In this document: piece after piece, positions 39,303 to 52,700 of the stretch
How positions within the stretch are numbered: position 1 is the stretch's first letter
How the letters are laid out: each line of letters begins with the position of its first letter
Notes under the pieces: generated by a model
What the model saw: the letters and a program-made list of their open reading frames with translations, nothing else
Databases searched by the model: none
What the model was told of the DNA's origin: nothing
Assembly (NCBI GenBank): GCA_033063855.1
Contig: CP093830.1
Location: 4,092,854-4,156,853, forward strand
Direction of reading: 5' to 3'
Length of the DNA stretch: 64,000 nucleotides
DNA from: Smittia aterrima
Taxonomy: Eukaryota; Arthropoda; Insecta; Diptera; Chironomidae
Translations under genes and position numbers: made by a program

Positions 39303-39412
39303 TACAAAATTTAGCAGAACTGCAAGAACAGTTAGAAAGTGAACAGTGTCGCACAACGTTTAAGCGATGATAAAAATTATTGAGAGAAGGGAAAGAGGTT
39401 CGATTCCTACAA
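39303..39412 (+). repeat. tRNA-like repeat, family B copy 3
   Basis: The third copy is about 840 bases further on. Its head TACAAAATTTAGCAGAACTG and GTTAGAAAGTGA match copy 1. The B box is GGTTCGATTCC (39397-39407). The T-arm stem is broken on the 3' side, and the small hairpin is reduced to GTG/CAC. Eight T follow at 39453-39460. It is the most decayed of the three. Confidence 0.45.
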
Positions 39413-42400
39413 TTTCCTATTTAGTGACGTATTTATAATTCTTTTATTTTCATTTTTTTTAAAAAATTTCTTAATCCTCGAATTACTTGCTTTGCTTGCC
39501 ATCACTTACTTTGAGAGACACGAGCAAAGGTCTTAGGAGGTTCAAGTCAGAGCGTTGAGACTGAAATTAATGAGCTCGTATTAAATGGGCGTCCCGAAAG
39601 CATCAAGCTCCGTCAATGTCTTGAGAGTCTTTAAGATATTTAATAAATAAATAAATCAACGATGTCATTTCATCTCGTTTGAGTCGAAGGAACATTCTAG
39701 ATTCGTCTGGGATTCATTTGTTTCGATGCGCAACGTCGAAATCGAGTTCATCTCTAGAGGAAGAAAGAGAGAGAGGCTTTAATTAATGTTCTCTGTTTAA
39801 ACTACGAGAGCGTTGCTGTTTTGGCAATTTTCACATCGACGAGAAACGCCTCGCCACAGGTGTCACGTGGGTTGAAACGAATGCCGAGAATATTCTTGAG
39901 TTTAACCCCTGCCGATGATGTTCGGAGTTGATCGAGGAATTTTCACCGGACAATTATGAAGTTAATGGAAGATGAGCATTTCATTGAATTTATCACAAAC
40001 TCGCGTTGCTTTTCCTCCCGAAGCTGAAAATTGATTTGCTTTGATTGATTTCCTTCCAAGCATTTCGATTTCTCAAAGTCAAAAGACAATTTCAGAGATG
40101 ATTTTTATTGAACGAGGATGGAGAGCTTCGTTTCGTAGCGTGATACACTTGGACATTAATCATCATTATGAGTTTCGAACGAGAACGATTCTTCTCGATT
40201 GCGTAACAGCTGGATTTATTATTTACAGATCAATTAAATGTTCGTCTCGATGGTAAGATATCGGTAATTGAACAGCGATCCGTGGCCATATTGTTTCATC
40301 ATCATCGGTATCGACAGCGAATCGATATTTGCGAAAACAGTGAATCAATTGATTGAGGAAGACACAACTTACGGATTCATCAAGAAACTAAAAATCAATT
40401 GACTTTGCTCTTTTTTTTCACAAATAATTCTAGCAACAGTTTCTTTTAAAGAATTCCCAGCGAAACGAGAACTTCATCATAGCCAACAAATCAATCTCAG
40501 TCTTTCTCCCGAATTTCGGTAAAATCTTCTTCTAGTCATTTTCCAACAATCATAGCAGAATTTTAATAACAAAAAACTGAGAGATTATTAAATAAAACTT
40601 TAATGATCTTCTTTCCATTAATTCTCTGACCAGCAACAAAAAAAAAATTCGTGAAAATTGTGGCATATGGCAAACCGCCTTAGTGTTGTTTAGCTTCTTC
40701 TCTCTTCAGGTGTCCATTTGATATTTTAATGTAATTAACTGTTAGTTCTCCTTCCCTCGTTGGAGATCGCTTCGCTCCAACCGCCACTTGATCGTTTAAA
40801 ATCATGAATATGACGAAAAGTGAGATGGTAACTCGCGAATTGAATGAAGAGAAATCATTTTTCATACAGAAGGCGCTTCTTGAAACGGGAATCTGACGGG
40901 AGCGAAATTATATGGATCTGGATGCCACAGAAGGCGCAATACCGATCGAATCAGTCGTTACCCGCAATTAGACGCTCTCTAATAAAGTCACTAACGACTG
41001 GTTATTGAAGTAACTTCTTCCAATGACCCTAATTGTACGATTAGCTTCAACTCGCCAGCTTGACGTCGAAAAGTTTCCAATTAAATTTTCCAAATCACTA
41101 GTCAGCTCATTGCCAGATTCTTATCGTTCATCTTCATCGTAAAACAATTAAACGCTCAATATTGCTTATTGCGTGAGTCGATGGCATTACATTGTGTTTC
41201 ACAAAACTGCAGCGGTTTTCCTTCGAATAAAAAAGTTTCTAAAAAATTTTGTTGAGTTTTCAGCTCGCGCGGCTCGAAGGCGAAACCGCCGTGAAGTGCT
41301 GCGTGTGTTGTCAGAGAAAATTGTGCTGTGAATTGCATCCAATTGCCGAGTTGCAAATGCAATAATTATCTAAACAATTGTGCGTCGATGCGCATGCCGT
41401 GTTTGAATAATTTAAAGCGAGTGAATAATGCAATTATAATTCATTAGAGCAACGCCGTCTTGTATAATGAGTTGTGATCATCACTGCGAAGTTTTTTTTT
41501 TCTCTTGACTGTTGGCACTGGAAGCAAGCGTCTTCGCGATTGTTTGCAATTGCGTCTCGTCTTTGTGCTCTCGTTTCTCCTCCTCCTGCTCTTCTCGACT
41601 TAACGTGCCGCTTTCAAAGTCTCATGAAGCAAAATTTACATTGTAATCTGACAGGAGAGAAAGAAATAAAAAAGAGTTTTCCAGGGCACAACTTTCAGTT
41701 TTCACCGTCAACACGCACAAGTTTGTCGATCGAAACGCAATAAATTTGTGTCCGAACGATTCGCTTTCTTCACGCTGTGATTCGATCGGAACAAACGAAG
41801 AAGAGAAACCTGTTTCGAGATTTATGACAAAATATTTACGTTCGAAACTAAACGTCAAACTCAAAACAATTAAATTGTCGCTTCACTGAGCTAGAAGCGA
41901 CTCGCTTTTCCACTTTCGTTCATTCGCATTTAAGCGAATCAATCAATAAAACTCCAATTACATTCCGAAAAATGTCAATTCGTCGATCGCTTCACAATTC
42001 GCCGAGACATAATTTAATAATTGTTTGATTTGGAAAAGCGCTGCTCGCCGTAAAAAATCGCAAAAATCGAATTCATTGTAGTCACAATTTAACTTGATAA
42101 ATAAAATTCAAGAAATTTGTCAATTTCAGTTTTGATTTCAAACTTAATTTGCTAATAATCGAAGGGAAGTCGTTTTGGAGAGCGAAGAAAAAGTTCGTCA
42201 GTAACGTCAGATTCTTAAATTTTCAAATATTCCTTTCTCACTCAAGGCAGCGACACGCTCAACGAATAATCCACAAAACATTTAAATCCCATCGCAACTT
42301 TTTCGCTCCCTTCAAGGCTTCAAACGGAACGAACGATAATCAATGACAAAAAATGATTTATTCCAAATCGCGTGACAATTTGTGTTTAAAATAAACAATT

Positions 42401-45400
42401 TCTCGCTCTTGAAAAGGAAAATCGTTTAAAATTCTCTGCATTGACATTTTTCTCGAGCAATTTTCGAATCACTTATTGAAACAATTCAACGCAGCTCGAG
42501 AAATCGCGAAGAACGACTCGTTCTTTGTATGTCACTTGAAATAAATTTCAATAATCATCGTCGTTGTGCAAAGCGACGAACAAAGCGATTCCTCGATTGG
42601 CTGAAATTTATCCAATGGCAACGACAAACCGCACACCATCAACAATGCTTCGTTGTAAAATGTCACTTGAATGCTTTGCTGTGACACATTCATGAGAAAA
42701 TAAATTTTATTTTACGAAAACGAGAGAGAAGAAGAAACGGTTTTCATTGCGCTCTACGCATCGACAACCTCCCTCACTCTGACGTTCAATTAAAAGGATC
42801 AATTTCAATTTAAAACAGCTTAAGTGCAGTGTTTATTTTACTTTTTAAAATCACCGTCCATCAACATTGTCGGGGGGTTGTTCGATTCGCTTTCCATTGA
42901 ATTATGAAAATCACGAGAAGCTGTAAGTGCACTTGAAGCTTTAATTAATTCAAGAGCGATTTTTTATTTGTTTGACGAAACTCGACTCGATTCTGAGTTG
43001 AATCAACAATATCAACAACCCTCGCTTAAGTGCGTGACATTTGTTTAGGAAAATGAACGCAACTGATCCGATCGTTAAACATCATCATCTGACTCAAGTT
43101 CTCATTTCCAATGCGTCGAATGTCGCTTGTTAGACAACGATGGCGTCCCTTTTTTCAAGAGAATCGAAGAGGATTTCAACAAATATTTGTTCATCCATGT
43201 AATATTGTGTCATCGCCTCACAAAAGACAACATCTGTGATAGTTTTCATCATCGGCTTCTTTCTTCAATCGTAACGAACGCATCACAAGCCCTCGAGTAG
43301 CAGCACACAAAAAAAAATCGTAAACAATTCAAAATAACGAACAATAGGAGGAAGGAAAAAATTGTTGTGAAAACAGAAATCTCTTGTGCAATGTCTGTCA
43401 TCTTTGTGAGAAGTAAACGAGGACATCGAGGCGGAGCGCAGGAAAGAACTTTTCTATATGACACAATTGGTTCTGGGTCTCTCAAAACGACTCAATTATC
43501 TCAACGAGTCTATGGAGCCGGAAGGCAGAAATATCTCTCGTCCAAGTCCAGTCAATGAATGTTTGAGCTTCTTCATCCGCAGTTATGAAAAGATTTTTCT
43601 TTTGTCGACGAATTACATAATTTTCGGATTCTTTCAACTTGAAACTACGAAAATGAAGAATTGCTATTAAAAAGTTGTTGCATTGTCAGCGAATTATTAA
43701 AAATCTTGCTGCTCGACTGCGTTTGTCTAGAAAGAGAGGTTTTTTGTTTTGTTTTGTTTGTGCAATTTTCATCTCGAAAATAACATGAAAGGAGGCAAAA
43801 ATAATCTTTAATCATCATTCTTTCTGCTACCAGATTTCAGCTCGTCTTCGTGATGATGTTTCATGTTATGATTTGTGATGCGAACTCACCCAGTAAGACT
43901 CATCAATGTTTGTTGCACAACTAAGTCGAATGGTCGAGCATCAACGAGCGCCAACTACCTGGGCTTCTAAGCATCGGATATTTTTTTTGTGTTTTTTTTT
44001 TCTTCGAAGGAAATTAAATTGAGAAAAGTTTCGTGATAAGTCGTAATCACTTAATGCATCGCTCATCAAATGAACATGGAAATGCGCTGCACTGTTGATC
44101 AATAGCTCAACATTATGAAGCGTTAATTATTGCAATTAACAGTTTTCTTGCTGTTTCAATCCTTCAGTGATATGAGAGATGCGCATAACAACTTTCAATT
44201 ACCTGACTCAGACGATGTTTTTTTATTTATATTTCGAGCGGCAAAAAGAGATTTTTCAATTCATGATTTTTCTTGGCCCCAACGGTTACTTACTCAACGG
44301 TCCATGTCATAAAGTTTCGAGTCATCTTTTTTACCTCTCTCTCTCATCCACGATAATTAAATTCACTTGGAAAATCAACTTTTTGTTTAATCATTTTAAT
44401 GTGTTTTAATGTTCGAAGTGAGACTGTCAGAGCAGTAATTTTTCATAAGCCACATCATTGAAGTAATGAATGACCGAGGAGGGAGGAGAAGAAGAAACAG
44501 TTGGCAAATTAATTCTTGTAAAGATTTCTTCGTCAGCCATTCGCACAAAGTAGAAATTACCAAGTCAGGTATTTTCGTATTTTTTATGCGCTATGCGACA
44601 GACCAGCACAAAATAACGAGCTCAGTGAAAGAAGAAAACTATAAATTAAATAGTTTCAATATCGAGGCGCACTTCAAAGCTTCCACTTAGCTCGGTGACT
44701 TACAAAAGCTGCTGACTACATTGAACACTGGGGAGGAAAGAAAGAATAAATTAGTAATTAGTCGGGGAGCATTGAGCGAAGTTATGCAGCAGAAAACAAC
44801 TTGAAAACGTTTTACTGTTGGTCGGCATCTTTCTTGAATTTCAATCCGCGCAATTATAATTTCATCGAAGAACATTTTCATCGAAGAGATTCAAATGCGA
44901 TGTGACATTTCCTCTGAACACTCCCCAAAAACCAAGAAAAGGTAAAAATAGCGAAGATCGTTTGAAATCTGATTCCCCCGTTTGACGACGTTATTGTGAT
45001 GAGTTATGGATACGACGAGGTTCTTTGTGTGTGATAATCGCGACTTGGCAATCATCCATAAATTATGCCCCGCCAGCGTCATTAAATCGTTTCAGCATTT
45101 TTCAGTTTGCACAGCGAGCGAGTTTGTGTCTTCAAGCGATGATCGCTCTTCAAATCACATAAGAAAAGGGAAATAACGTGCAATCATTTTATGTGTTTAT
45201 AGATATCGTCATGAGTGTAATCTGACAATATTTTTAGTGCGCCCGGTTGTGCTTCTCTTACCTGCGAGGAAATGCATGAATATATAATTTTTATTGTAGA
45301 ATAATTGCCATGCCATAAATTCATCTCTCTCTCGCAACAGAAAGAAAACACTCGGCCTGATCCTGAACCCTTTCACAAAACAACAACCGCACTGCCATCG

Positions 45401-48200
45401 GTGTAATAAAAGTCCCCAAACGATTTCTTCTTTATTGAACTTGAATGTGCGACAGAAAGGGTTTTTACTCTGGCTTCCCTTCGAGACTAGAGTTTTATTG
45501 TTTAATGGGAACTTAAATGATTGAAATTACCGCCTCAAAGAAACCTGTGTGAGTTTCCTAATTTCTTTCAAAAAAAAGGAAAAGAAGAAGAAGGAAGAGA
45601 ATAGAAAATGAAGCTTCAAACATGAATAGAAGCCTTTGTGGCATTCGAAGGCAGCGACAAACTGGTTGCTACTCGACAAGACATCGATCGAAATGTCAGA
45701 AAAGGCTTAAGATGTTTATCTAACAGCTTCATTATTCATCATGCAATTCGACCAATTGCCCGCTCGAGCTTCTGTCTCTTCCTTTGTCAAAGGATAATTT
45801 TTTTATTAAACCCAATTTTCTTAAAAGGATAACAATTAAGCTGAAATGGGATTATATCTTTCTCTCCAAGGATTATGTTGTCATTTTTTTGTGTTCTCTA
45901 TTCGCCAAGCGCCAGATGGATTATCGTCTTTCTCCTCAAGTTGATTCCGTTTGTGAGCCGATGGTTGGAGTGAGTTCCCTTTAAAACAAATGCTGTCTTT
46001 CGAATCGACTAACTCGACCTCCTATGGACTCTCCCAAGGCAATCAAAAAGCGACCAGCAAAGCACACTGAAAAGGATAATTGACCGCAAAAAAGGAAAAC
46101 AACTCGAAATTAATGTTGATGTTTTATATTTTATCTTCGTCCCAAACTCTCCATGTCCCTTATTGTTTTGTCGGCGTGTAGATCATTCGACAAAGGTAAC
46201 ATACTGGTTTATTAGAGCTGGTGATGATTTTGGACCACCTATCGAGCGATGGCATTGAGTCTCATCGATAGAGAGTCAGTCGCAACTGTTGCATTTTCTG
46301 TAAGGTCATAAAATTGTTGATGGTTTCATAATTCAGCTGACGCTCGCCTTCAGTTCTTGATTGAATCCTCAAAAATAGCAACGTCGACTAGTTGAACGTT
46401 TCTATCTAATTCGACTGATTATTTCTTCATTACTTTAACGAAATGAAGTAAAAAAGCGAAAACAAATAAAACCACACAAAGCGAGTCTTTAACGAGTTGT
46501 TCCGTGATACGATTTGAATTTGCCTGTCTAAACTGAAGACGAATCAAATGCGATTTCATGTTTAATTTTTTTCGATCGGACGATTGCGTCCCCCATTAGC
46601 ACCCTCGAAAATGAAAATTTAATTCAATGAAATCTAATGTTCATCATTTTAATTGCTTTGAACATTCATACTTTATGTGGAAACGCATTAATTAGTTGTC
46701 TGGTGATTTATGCGTGAAGCTAGTTGAGTAAATGATTTCCAACTAAAACCGAAAGCACTTCAGTTGACCGGAGGATTATGAAAATGTTTCTAACTAACTA
46801 AACAATCTTCTTAGCTTAATGCCAACATAATTTTCAAGACAAAGTATTATGCAGATGCTGCTTTAAGTCACTCCGCTTCTTCGACTTTAAGTGCGCAATC
46901 GAAGAGATTTGTGTAAGCAGAGCATAGAGAGAAGGAATATCGCGGAATGTAATATATGCATAAATTTTTAATTTTCTCATTTTCAACAGAAAAACAAGCG
47001 AGCGAGTAGAGAAACAATGCAAAGTGTATCATTTCAACGCTAGCGAGAAGGGAAAAAAAATGCAGGCAACGTTCTCGTAACAGAAAATTGTGTGCATAAA
47101 GTGAAAATATGATTCAACAATAATTTTCAAGGGAAACTCTATTTTTTTCGCTTGTTCTCTAAGAAGATGAAGTATAAAGTGAAAATTAATATGAGCCGCA
47201 GCCGTATCGAGTAATTGATACTAGTTTCTGTAGTAGAGACAACAACGTGCGATGAGCATTTGTGTTCGAGCGTTTCCAAGGAATTTTATAGGTTTTGTGC
47301 TCGAATAGCGCAGCGCACAATTTATGGGCATACGAGATATTTATTTATATTCACGCAAGCACAATATCGTAGCGAAGTGGAGGAACAATGCGTTTCAGTG
47401 ATTGTTACTTCGAGTGAAGAATTTGTGTTTGCTATTCATTTGCTAGAAACCAATTTCTCTTCTCGTGTTCTTCAAAATGCACAGCAACGTTTCTGTTTCA
47501 GTGGCTTTTTAGGCAGAAATTTGAATATTAGGTAAACATTTGATTTGCAATAAAACTTCTGCAACGTCTTGCGAAAGATCTTTGATGAAGACTTAAGTCA
47601 ACGGTCGGCGAATGCTTTGCGTTGTAAATTCCAAGACTTTATTGATCGTGAACTCAATTTTATTCTTTTCATTTCTCTCGTTCTCTGGCTGCGCTTCTTT
47701 CACTCAAGGTATTCCTTGAATTTACCTTGAAACCTTTCAAGAGGCTCGCTTGGCTTCCATCCGAGAAGAATTACAGGTGTTTTCGTTACTTCATTGTTAT
47801 GTATTTAATAATCATGAGATATCTACACAATAAAAGCATAAAAATATTTTTTTTTCTTTCGGGGATGGGGAGAGAAGAAGCAAAACAGAAAATTTCCTTT
47901 ATGTGCGAGTTGCGTTATGTACTCGAGGCGAAAAAAATCAATAGAAATTCGGGGGTGTTTGGAATGTTTCCAAAGCTTAAAACAACAAAATAGGAAACTC
48001 TCGTAGATTCGTGCGAAGATTATTCTTTCCCCCGTGAACTTATCAAACTCATCGTCGTCCATCGTTTGTCGCATGTCGTCGAGCAACGAGCGATGCTTAC
48101 CAGGAAAATTTAGCTCTGTGATATTTTTCTCCTGCGTCGTCATCCTTGCCCCCGAAATCACGAAATGATGATTCTGCATGAACAAAGAGAGATCAGAACT
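39413..48200. other. disco to disco-r interval, middle part
   Basis: No convincing gene is seen. The stretch includes a (TTTTG)n tract at 43741-43760 and scattered homopolymer runs. An open frame at 47215-47535 (106 codons) has no recognisable motif or clear splice context and is treated as chance. Confidence 0.5.
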
Positions 48201-48606
48201 TTATGTATTTATGTACAAGAGCACAGTCCTCTGAATGTCACAGAATTTTTTTTTATTTAAAAAAGTCGTCGCCCAATCAGAAACTCACAATCACATTGCT
48301 CGCATACACACACAACCGCAGCTCTCGTGTGCTCTATTTTTAGCATTTATTTTTCCGATTTCTGAGCTTTTTCGGATGATGCCACATCGTAAATATGTAC
48401 ACATTTTCAAATGTGTCTCTCTCGCTTTGCCTCTTCTTCTTCTTCTGTGATTCGCCTCCGACTCGTGCAAACGAAAAGGAAAAATTATACACAAATGCGA
48501 GACACTTCGATAAAGCACAGAACACCAAAGAAAAATCGAGAGAGTCAACTCAACACAGGCGCAGCTCAAACGACGACGACGATGGCGTGTGACATGACGA
48601 TTTGTG
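48201..48606 (+). promoter_or_regulatory. disco-r: Possible disco-r first exon and promoter region
   Basis: This block departs from the surrounding AT-rich DNA. It has CTT and GACGAC repeats, CA-rich and purine-rich leader-like sequence, an ATG at 48582-48584 and a good 5' splice site TGTG|GTAAGG (GT at 48607-48608). Spliced to 54194, the ATG would open a frame of about 16 codons that ends before the main start, so it would be an upstream ORF and not a protein extension. No clear TATA box or initiator is visible. The assignment is inference from composition and the donor site only. Confidence 0.2.
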
Positions 48607-48719
48607 GTAAGGCAGCAACAACATTTTCGTTTATGCTTTGTTGTGTTTATATATCATTCGTTCTCCGTGTGTCGCATCGCGTCCCGGGCGTTCAAGAACT
48701 TTGAAAAGATTGTTGTAGC

Positions 48720-49400
48720 ATGAAAATATCATTAGATACTTGTGTTCGTCGTCGCTACGTCGTCGTCGTTGCTCTTCCCCCGCCACTTTTTTTCTCTTTT
48801 TTTTTCTTCCTCCTCTTGTGTGCTTTGTCAACTCTCCTAAACGCAAGCGACTGGGCCCCGGCAGATTTCTATATGCTCGTACACATTTTCTTCTATCCGT
48901 CGACTTGTTCGGTTGTTGGTGTGTTGTTGCTCTGTTGATACTCTTTGGTGCGGTTGATATTTTTCCTCGCCTTCCTTCACTTCGGGAGATTCTTTTTCCG
49001 CTGCTTCTCTTCTTCATGTGATATTTTTACAGCACACGAGATATATTTTTTAGAAGAGAAGAAGAAAAAGAAGAAGAAGGAAGAAACATAACAAAACACA
49101 ACATAGATAAAATATATTTATACATGTGTACCAGTGAGTGAGAAGAGCGTCTCTCTCCCACCCCTTTTTCGCTGGCGGACACAACAAACAGAATATCTCA
49201 GAAAGCAGAGAAAAAATATACGAATGTGAAATAATATTGGGAAATAAGCAAAGCATAAGAGCTTTCAGTGTGTTTTTTTTTATTATTTTTCTCGATTTTG
49301 TCGGACGACACCTGACTTTGGCTCTCTTCGTCACATTAAAAAAAGTTCAACAGTATTATTATTATTTTTAAATCCGCTTTGCTAGTATAACGTGTCGAGT
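48720..49400. repeat. Low-complexity purine/pyrimidine tracts
   Basis: Pyrimidine-rich DNA (about 48750-48830, with CGTCGTCGT and long T/C runs) is followed by an all-purine run of GAA and GAAA units at about 49052-49086. These tracts create the long simple-sequence open frames seen on both strands here. Such sequence is common near promoters and in leader introns of insect developmental genes, but it has no coding signature. Confidence 0.55.
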
Positions 49401-49754
49401 CCGCGAATGCGAAACAAGTTTTTATTTTTCGTTCGATTTTTCATCGGCCGCGCCGCACTTCGATAGACTTTTTTTCGTCAGTAATTCGATGTCATTCGGG
49501 TTAATAATTAAACGTGGGACTTGAAATAAAAGAATAAAAAAAATCGATTTATTGGAAAAATGAAGATGATTTGTGAAACAATTGAAAAGTGATAAAGCAA
49601 ACAATGAAAAAATAAAACGAAAAAGTTGAAAAATCACGACACAAAAAAATAAATTAATAAAGAATTGGTGCCAAAAAAAAAACTAAAAAAAATAAATCAA
49701 AAAAAAATTATCACAAATTGAAAGCTAACATGACAAGTTTAGCGAGAAAAAAAT
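49401..49754 (+). promoter_or_regulatory. disco-r: Alternative candidate disco-r leader exon
   Basis: A/T-rich leader-like sequence with many A runs ends in AAATG|GTAAGC, a plausible 5' splice site with GT at 49755-49756. Joining it to the acceptor at 54193 gives a 4.4-kb leader intron and a three-codon upstream ORF. It competes with the candidate ending at 48606; both, one or neither may be used. Confidence 0.15.
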
Positions 49755-49756
49755 GG

Positions 49757-52700
49757 TAAGCGAAAAAATATTTTGTGAAACGTATTTTGCCGTCGTTAAT
49801 TTGCGTGAAACAGAAGCGCGGAGTGATTGAGATTACAGAGGCAAAAAATGTATTTTATCAAGCATCGGATTTACTCCCCGAAATGTGTCGCTTTGATCTG
49901 GACGAATTTAGTGATTGATAAATGAAATGAAATCATTTTTGTTCAATGAGATTCACAAAGAAAATTCCTCGTTCAAGGTGAAGTTTTACGATATTTGAAC
50001 GAGAAAGAAAATTGAATCGACAATGAAGAGGAGACAAAAAGCAGATTAGCTGCTCTCGCTCGTATGACCGACACTAATTTTACGGAAATAGTTCTGAAGT
50101 CATAAATCGAACAATGAGAGATCGAGGAAAAAAGTCTTTTCATTAATTTTTATTTTCTGTCGAAGAATGGAAAGTGAAGATGTAAATTAAATGATGTTTC
50201 TGTGTTTGAATTCTGATTTAGCTGCTGAATTTAGTTCTCTGTCCCAAGCCATGTGGTTTTCAGTTCGTCTCTTCTTTATTGCTCTTCCGTAGAAGTCTTA
50301 TTAGGTTTTTCTTTAATGACTTTTCGTGTAGTTTTCTCTATCTCTCTCTCTCGCTTTATTGTATTAATATCCACGATGATTAATCGTTGCGTCAAGTTTT
50401 TCCATTACGTTGAGAATCTTTTTGTGCTTGACGCAATAAACTCTTGAGTAATTATCATTCGATGACCGAGGAAGAGAGATGCAAGGTTTAAGATTGAAAT
50501 TCTTTTTTTAATGACAGAAAATATTAGAAATAATGACAATTGTCATCATCACAGAGACTGTGATTGTTATTTCAATAATAACTGATTTGAAAATTGAAGA
50601 AGAAATGTTCTTAAGTTAAATCACTTTAAGAACTCTTTGAGAACTTAAATTTGACGTCACGTAATTTATGCTTCTCCCCAAATCTCAAGCCCTCAAATCA
50701 CCGGTAAAGAAAATGTCTTCAATCTTCACTCATAACCTGATTTAATTGCCCGCAAAGCAAACGACAGTTAAACTACTAGAAATGTGCGGCGAGCCACAAA
50801 AAAAAAGCCGAAACAAACGAGAATAACTCGCTGGAGTTTTATTGCCTTATCCACCAACATCCATCGATGAAAATGAGCTAAATCAAGAAAAGAAAACAAT
50901 AAAAAAGAATTGAGTCATGAGAAACGAGTTTAGTTTTGCCTTAAGAAAGAGGGAAAATTGTTATTTGTCTCTCCATTTCCCAAACTCGTACAAATTATGA
51001 TGCGGAGAGAACTCAACATTTTGTCATCGTTTTGTCGTCTCCATCTTCTTGCGTGGCTCGAGTCGGTTGTCTTGATTGCAAGGAAGCATAAAAAGTATTT
51101 CATTCTTAATCTCTCTTCCCTCGCTCTCCGAAGTATATAATGACGCAATAAAAATGATTTTATGATTGTATTTTTATCTGTCAATTTTTTTTTGCTTTCT
51201 TACGACGACATTCGGGACAACCAACTTGATTACATCATAACTTTTATGTCCATATCGCTTGCATACATAATTGCAGCTCAATGTTCTCGTTCGCAATAAA
51301 TTATTCGCTTTCTCACACACAAAGTCGCTTCATTTCTTTCTGTGTCGTAAAAAATTAAAGTGCAGTAATTACTAGCGGTGCAAAAGGTTCTAAATTGCAC
51401 AAAGAGCCGAGTCACATAAGTGGAGAGGAATAAATGTCGTCTAGTTGTGAATTCTAAGGCAATTAACATCCTGATATTTTACAACATGCAACGCTCTCGC
51501 AATTAATTGGGCACTAAAACTTAATAATTCACAGCTCGATGCCTCGCCCCGACAAGTTGGGACTTCACGATTTGCGATTTAAACTCTTCTTCGACCTTAT
51601 TCTTGCTTTAATTGAAATGTTAATGACTTCAAAGTGCCTCGTCGTCAAAATCTATTTTTAAAAAAGCACAAAAACGATTAATTGGAACTGGAAGCTCTCA
51701 CACAAAAGCTTCTCGTTCCATTAATAAATTGTTCGAGTTTTTAAAACGTTACATCAAAGACAAACCATTCCCAGCTAACAATAATGAATTTATTGATTTT
51801 TCTTGTTCGAGCGAGGTGACAAGTAGAATTTTTTAAACTCTTCCGATAAAGTTTTAAGCTGCTCATTGTCATCGAGCTCGTTCACAATTTTCTGTTTCAT
51901 TGTCTCGAGTTGAGAGTTTTTTTTAATAAAAAAATTCCTGCTCTCGAACTAAATCGAGTTCTCTTCAGTCGCTTCTCGTTCAATAAATCACAAACCGAAT
52001 TATAATTCCAATGCGACCTAACAAAAGTAAATTACACCACAATAAATTAATAAATTATCGTGAAGAATATTTTTTATTCAAACAGAAAAGAAATTCATTT
52101 CATTGTAGAGCAAGTTAGAAAATTATTCTTCATGAATGAAATGATTAGAATTCACTGTGAGAGAGATCTTCAACCTTAAATTAGCGCTCACATGATGAAG
52201 AAGTTTATGAGTCGCGAACGTCTTAGTTTTAATCACATTTCAATCATCTTCACACACTTCGCTTCGTCACACCGAAAAACCGCGCGCGATAATAATTTGT
52301 TAGCACCTCTTGAGCGAAATCAACTTGAGCTTTGGTTGACAAGTTTAGTTACGTTTTCAATTAGTCAAGCGTAGCTATCAGCGAATCATTTGATGACCAA
52401 TGGAAATTGATAAATTACCGTCAATATTTAAATTTTAAATTGCTGATACAGAGAAAGCCTCGCAATCCGCGGCCAATTAATTATGCACAAAGAAGAGAGT
52501 TCAATTTAAAAATCCATTGCAAGCCGAAAACATTTATTCAATTTAAAGTGAAGCACTGCAAGTTTCAAAGTGTTTCTTCGGGCTGTTTAAATGCGCGTGG
52601 GCGTCACGGTTTGCGATTCATTTCTTCGTCTCGAAAGCGAATAAAAGAGAGAAACACAATTAAATGAATTAATGCGCGCAAAATTTCAATTAATGTCTTA

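Noticed and set aside
43741..43760. (TTTTG)n tract considered as a non-LTR retrotransposon tail remnant
   Set aside because: No adjoining reverse transcriptase fragment or target-site duplication was seen; a plain microsatellite is sufficient.
47215..47535. 106-codon + strand open frame with moderately balanced residues
   Set aside because: There is no ATG start, no clear splice sites, no recognisable motif and no supporting neighbouring exon.
48631..49017. 128-codon minus-strand open frame, the longest besides the two zinc-finger genes
   Set aside because: It is built from purine/pyrimidine repeats giving K/R-rich low-complexity peptide. Overlapping frames on the other strand are equally long, and no motif is recognisable.
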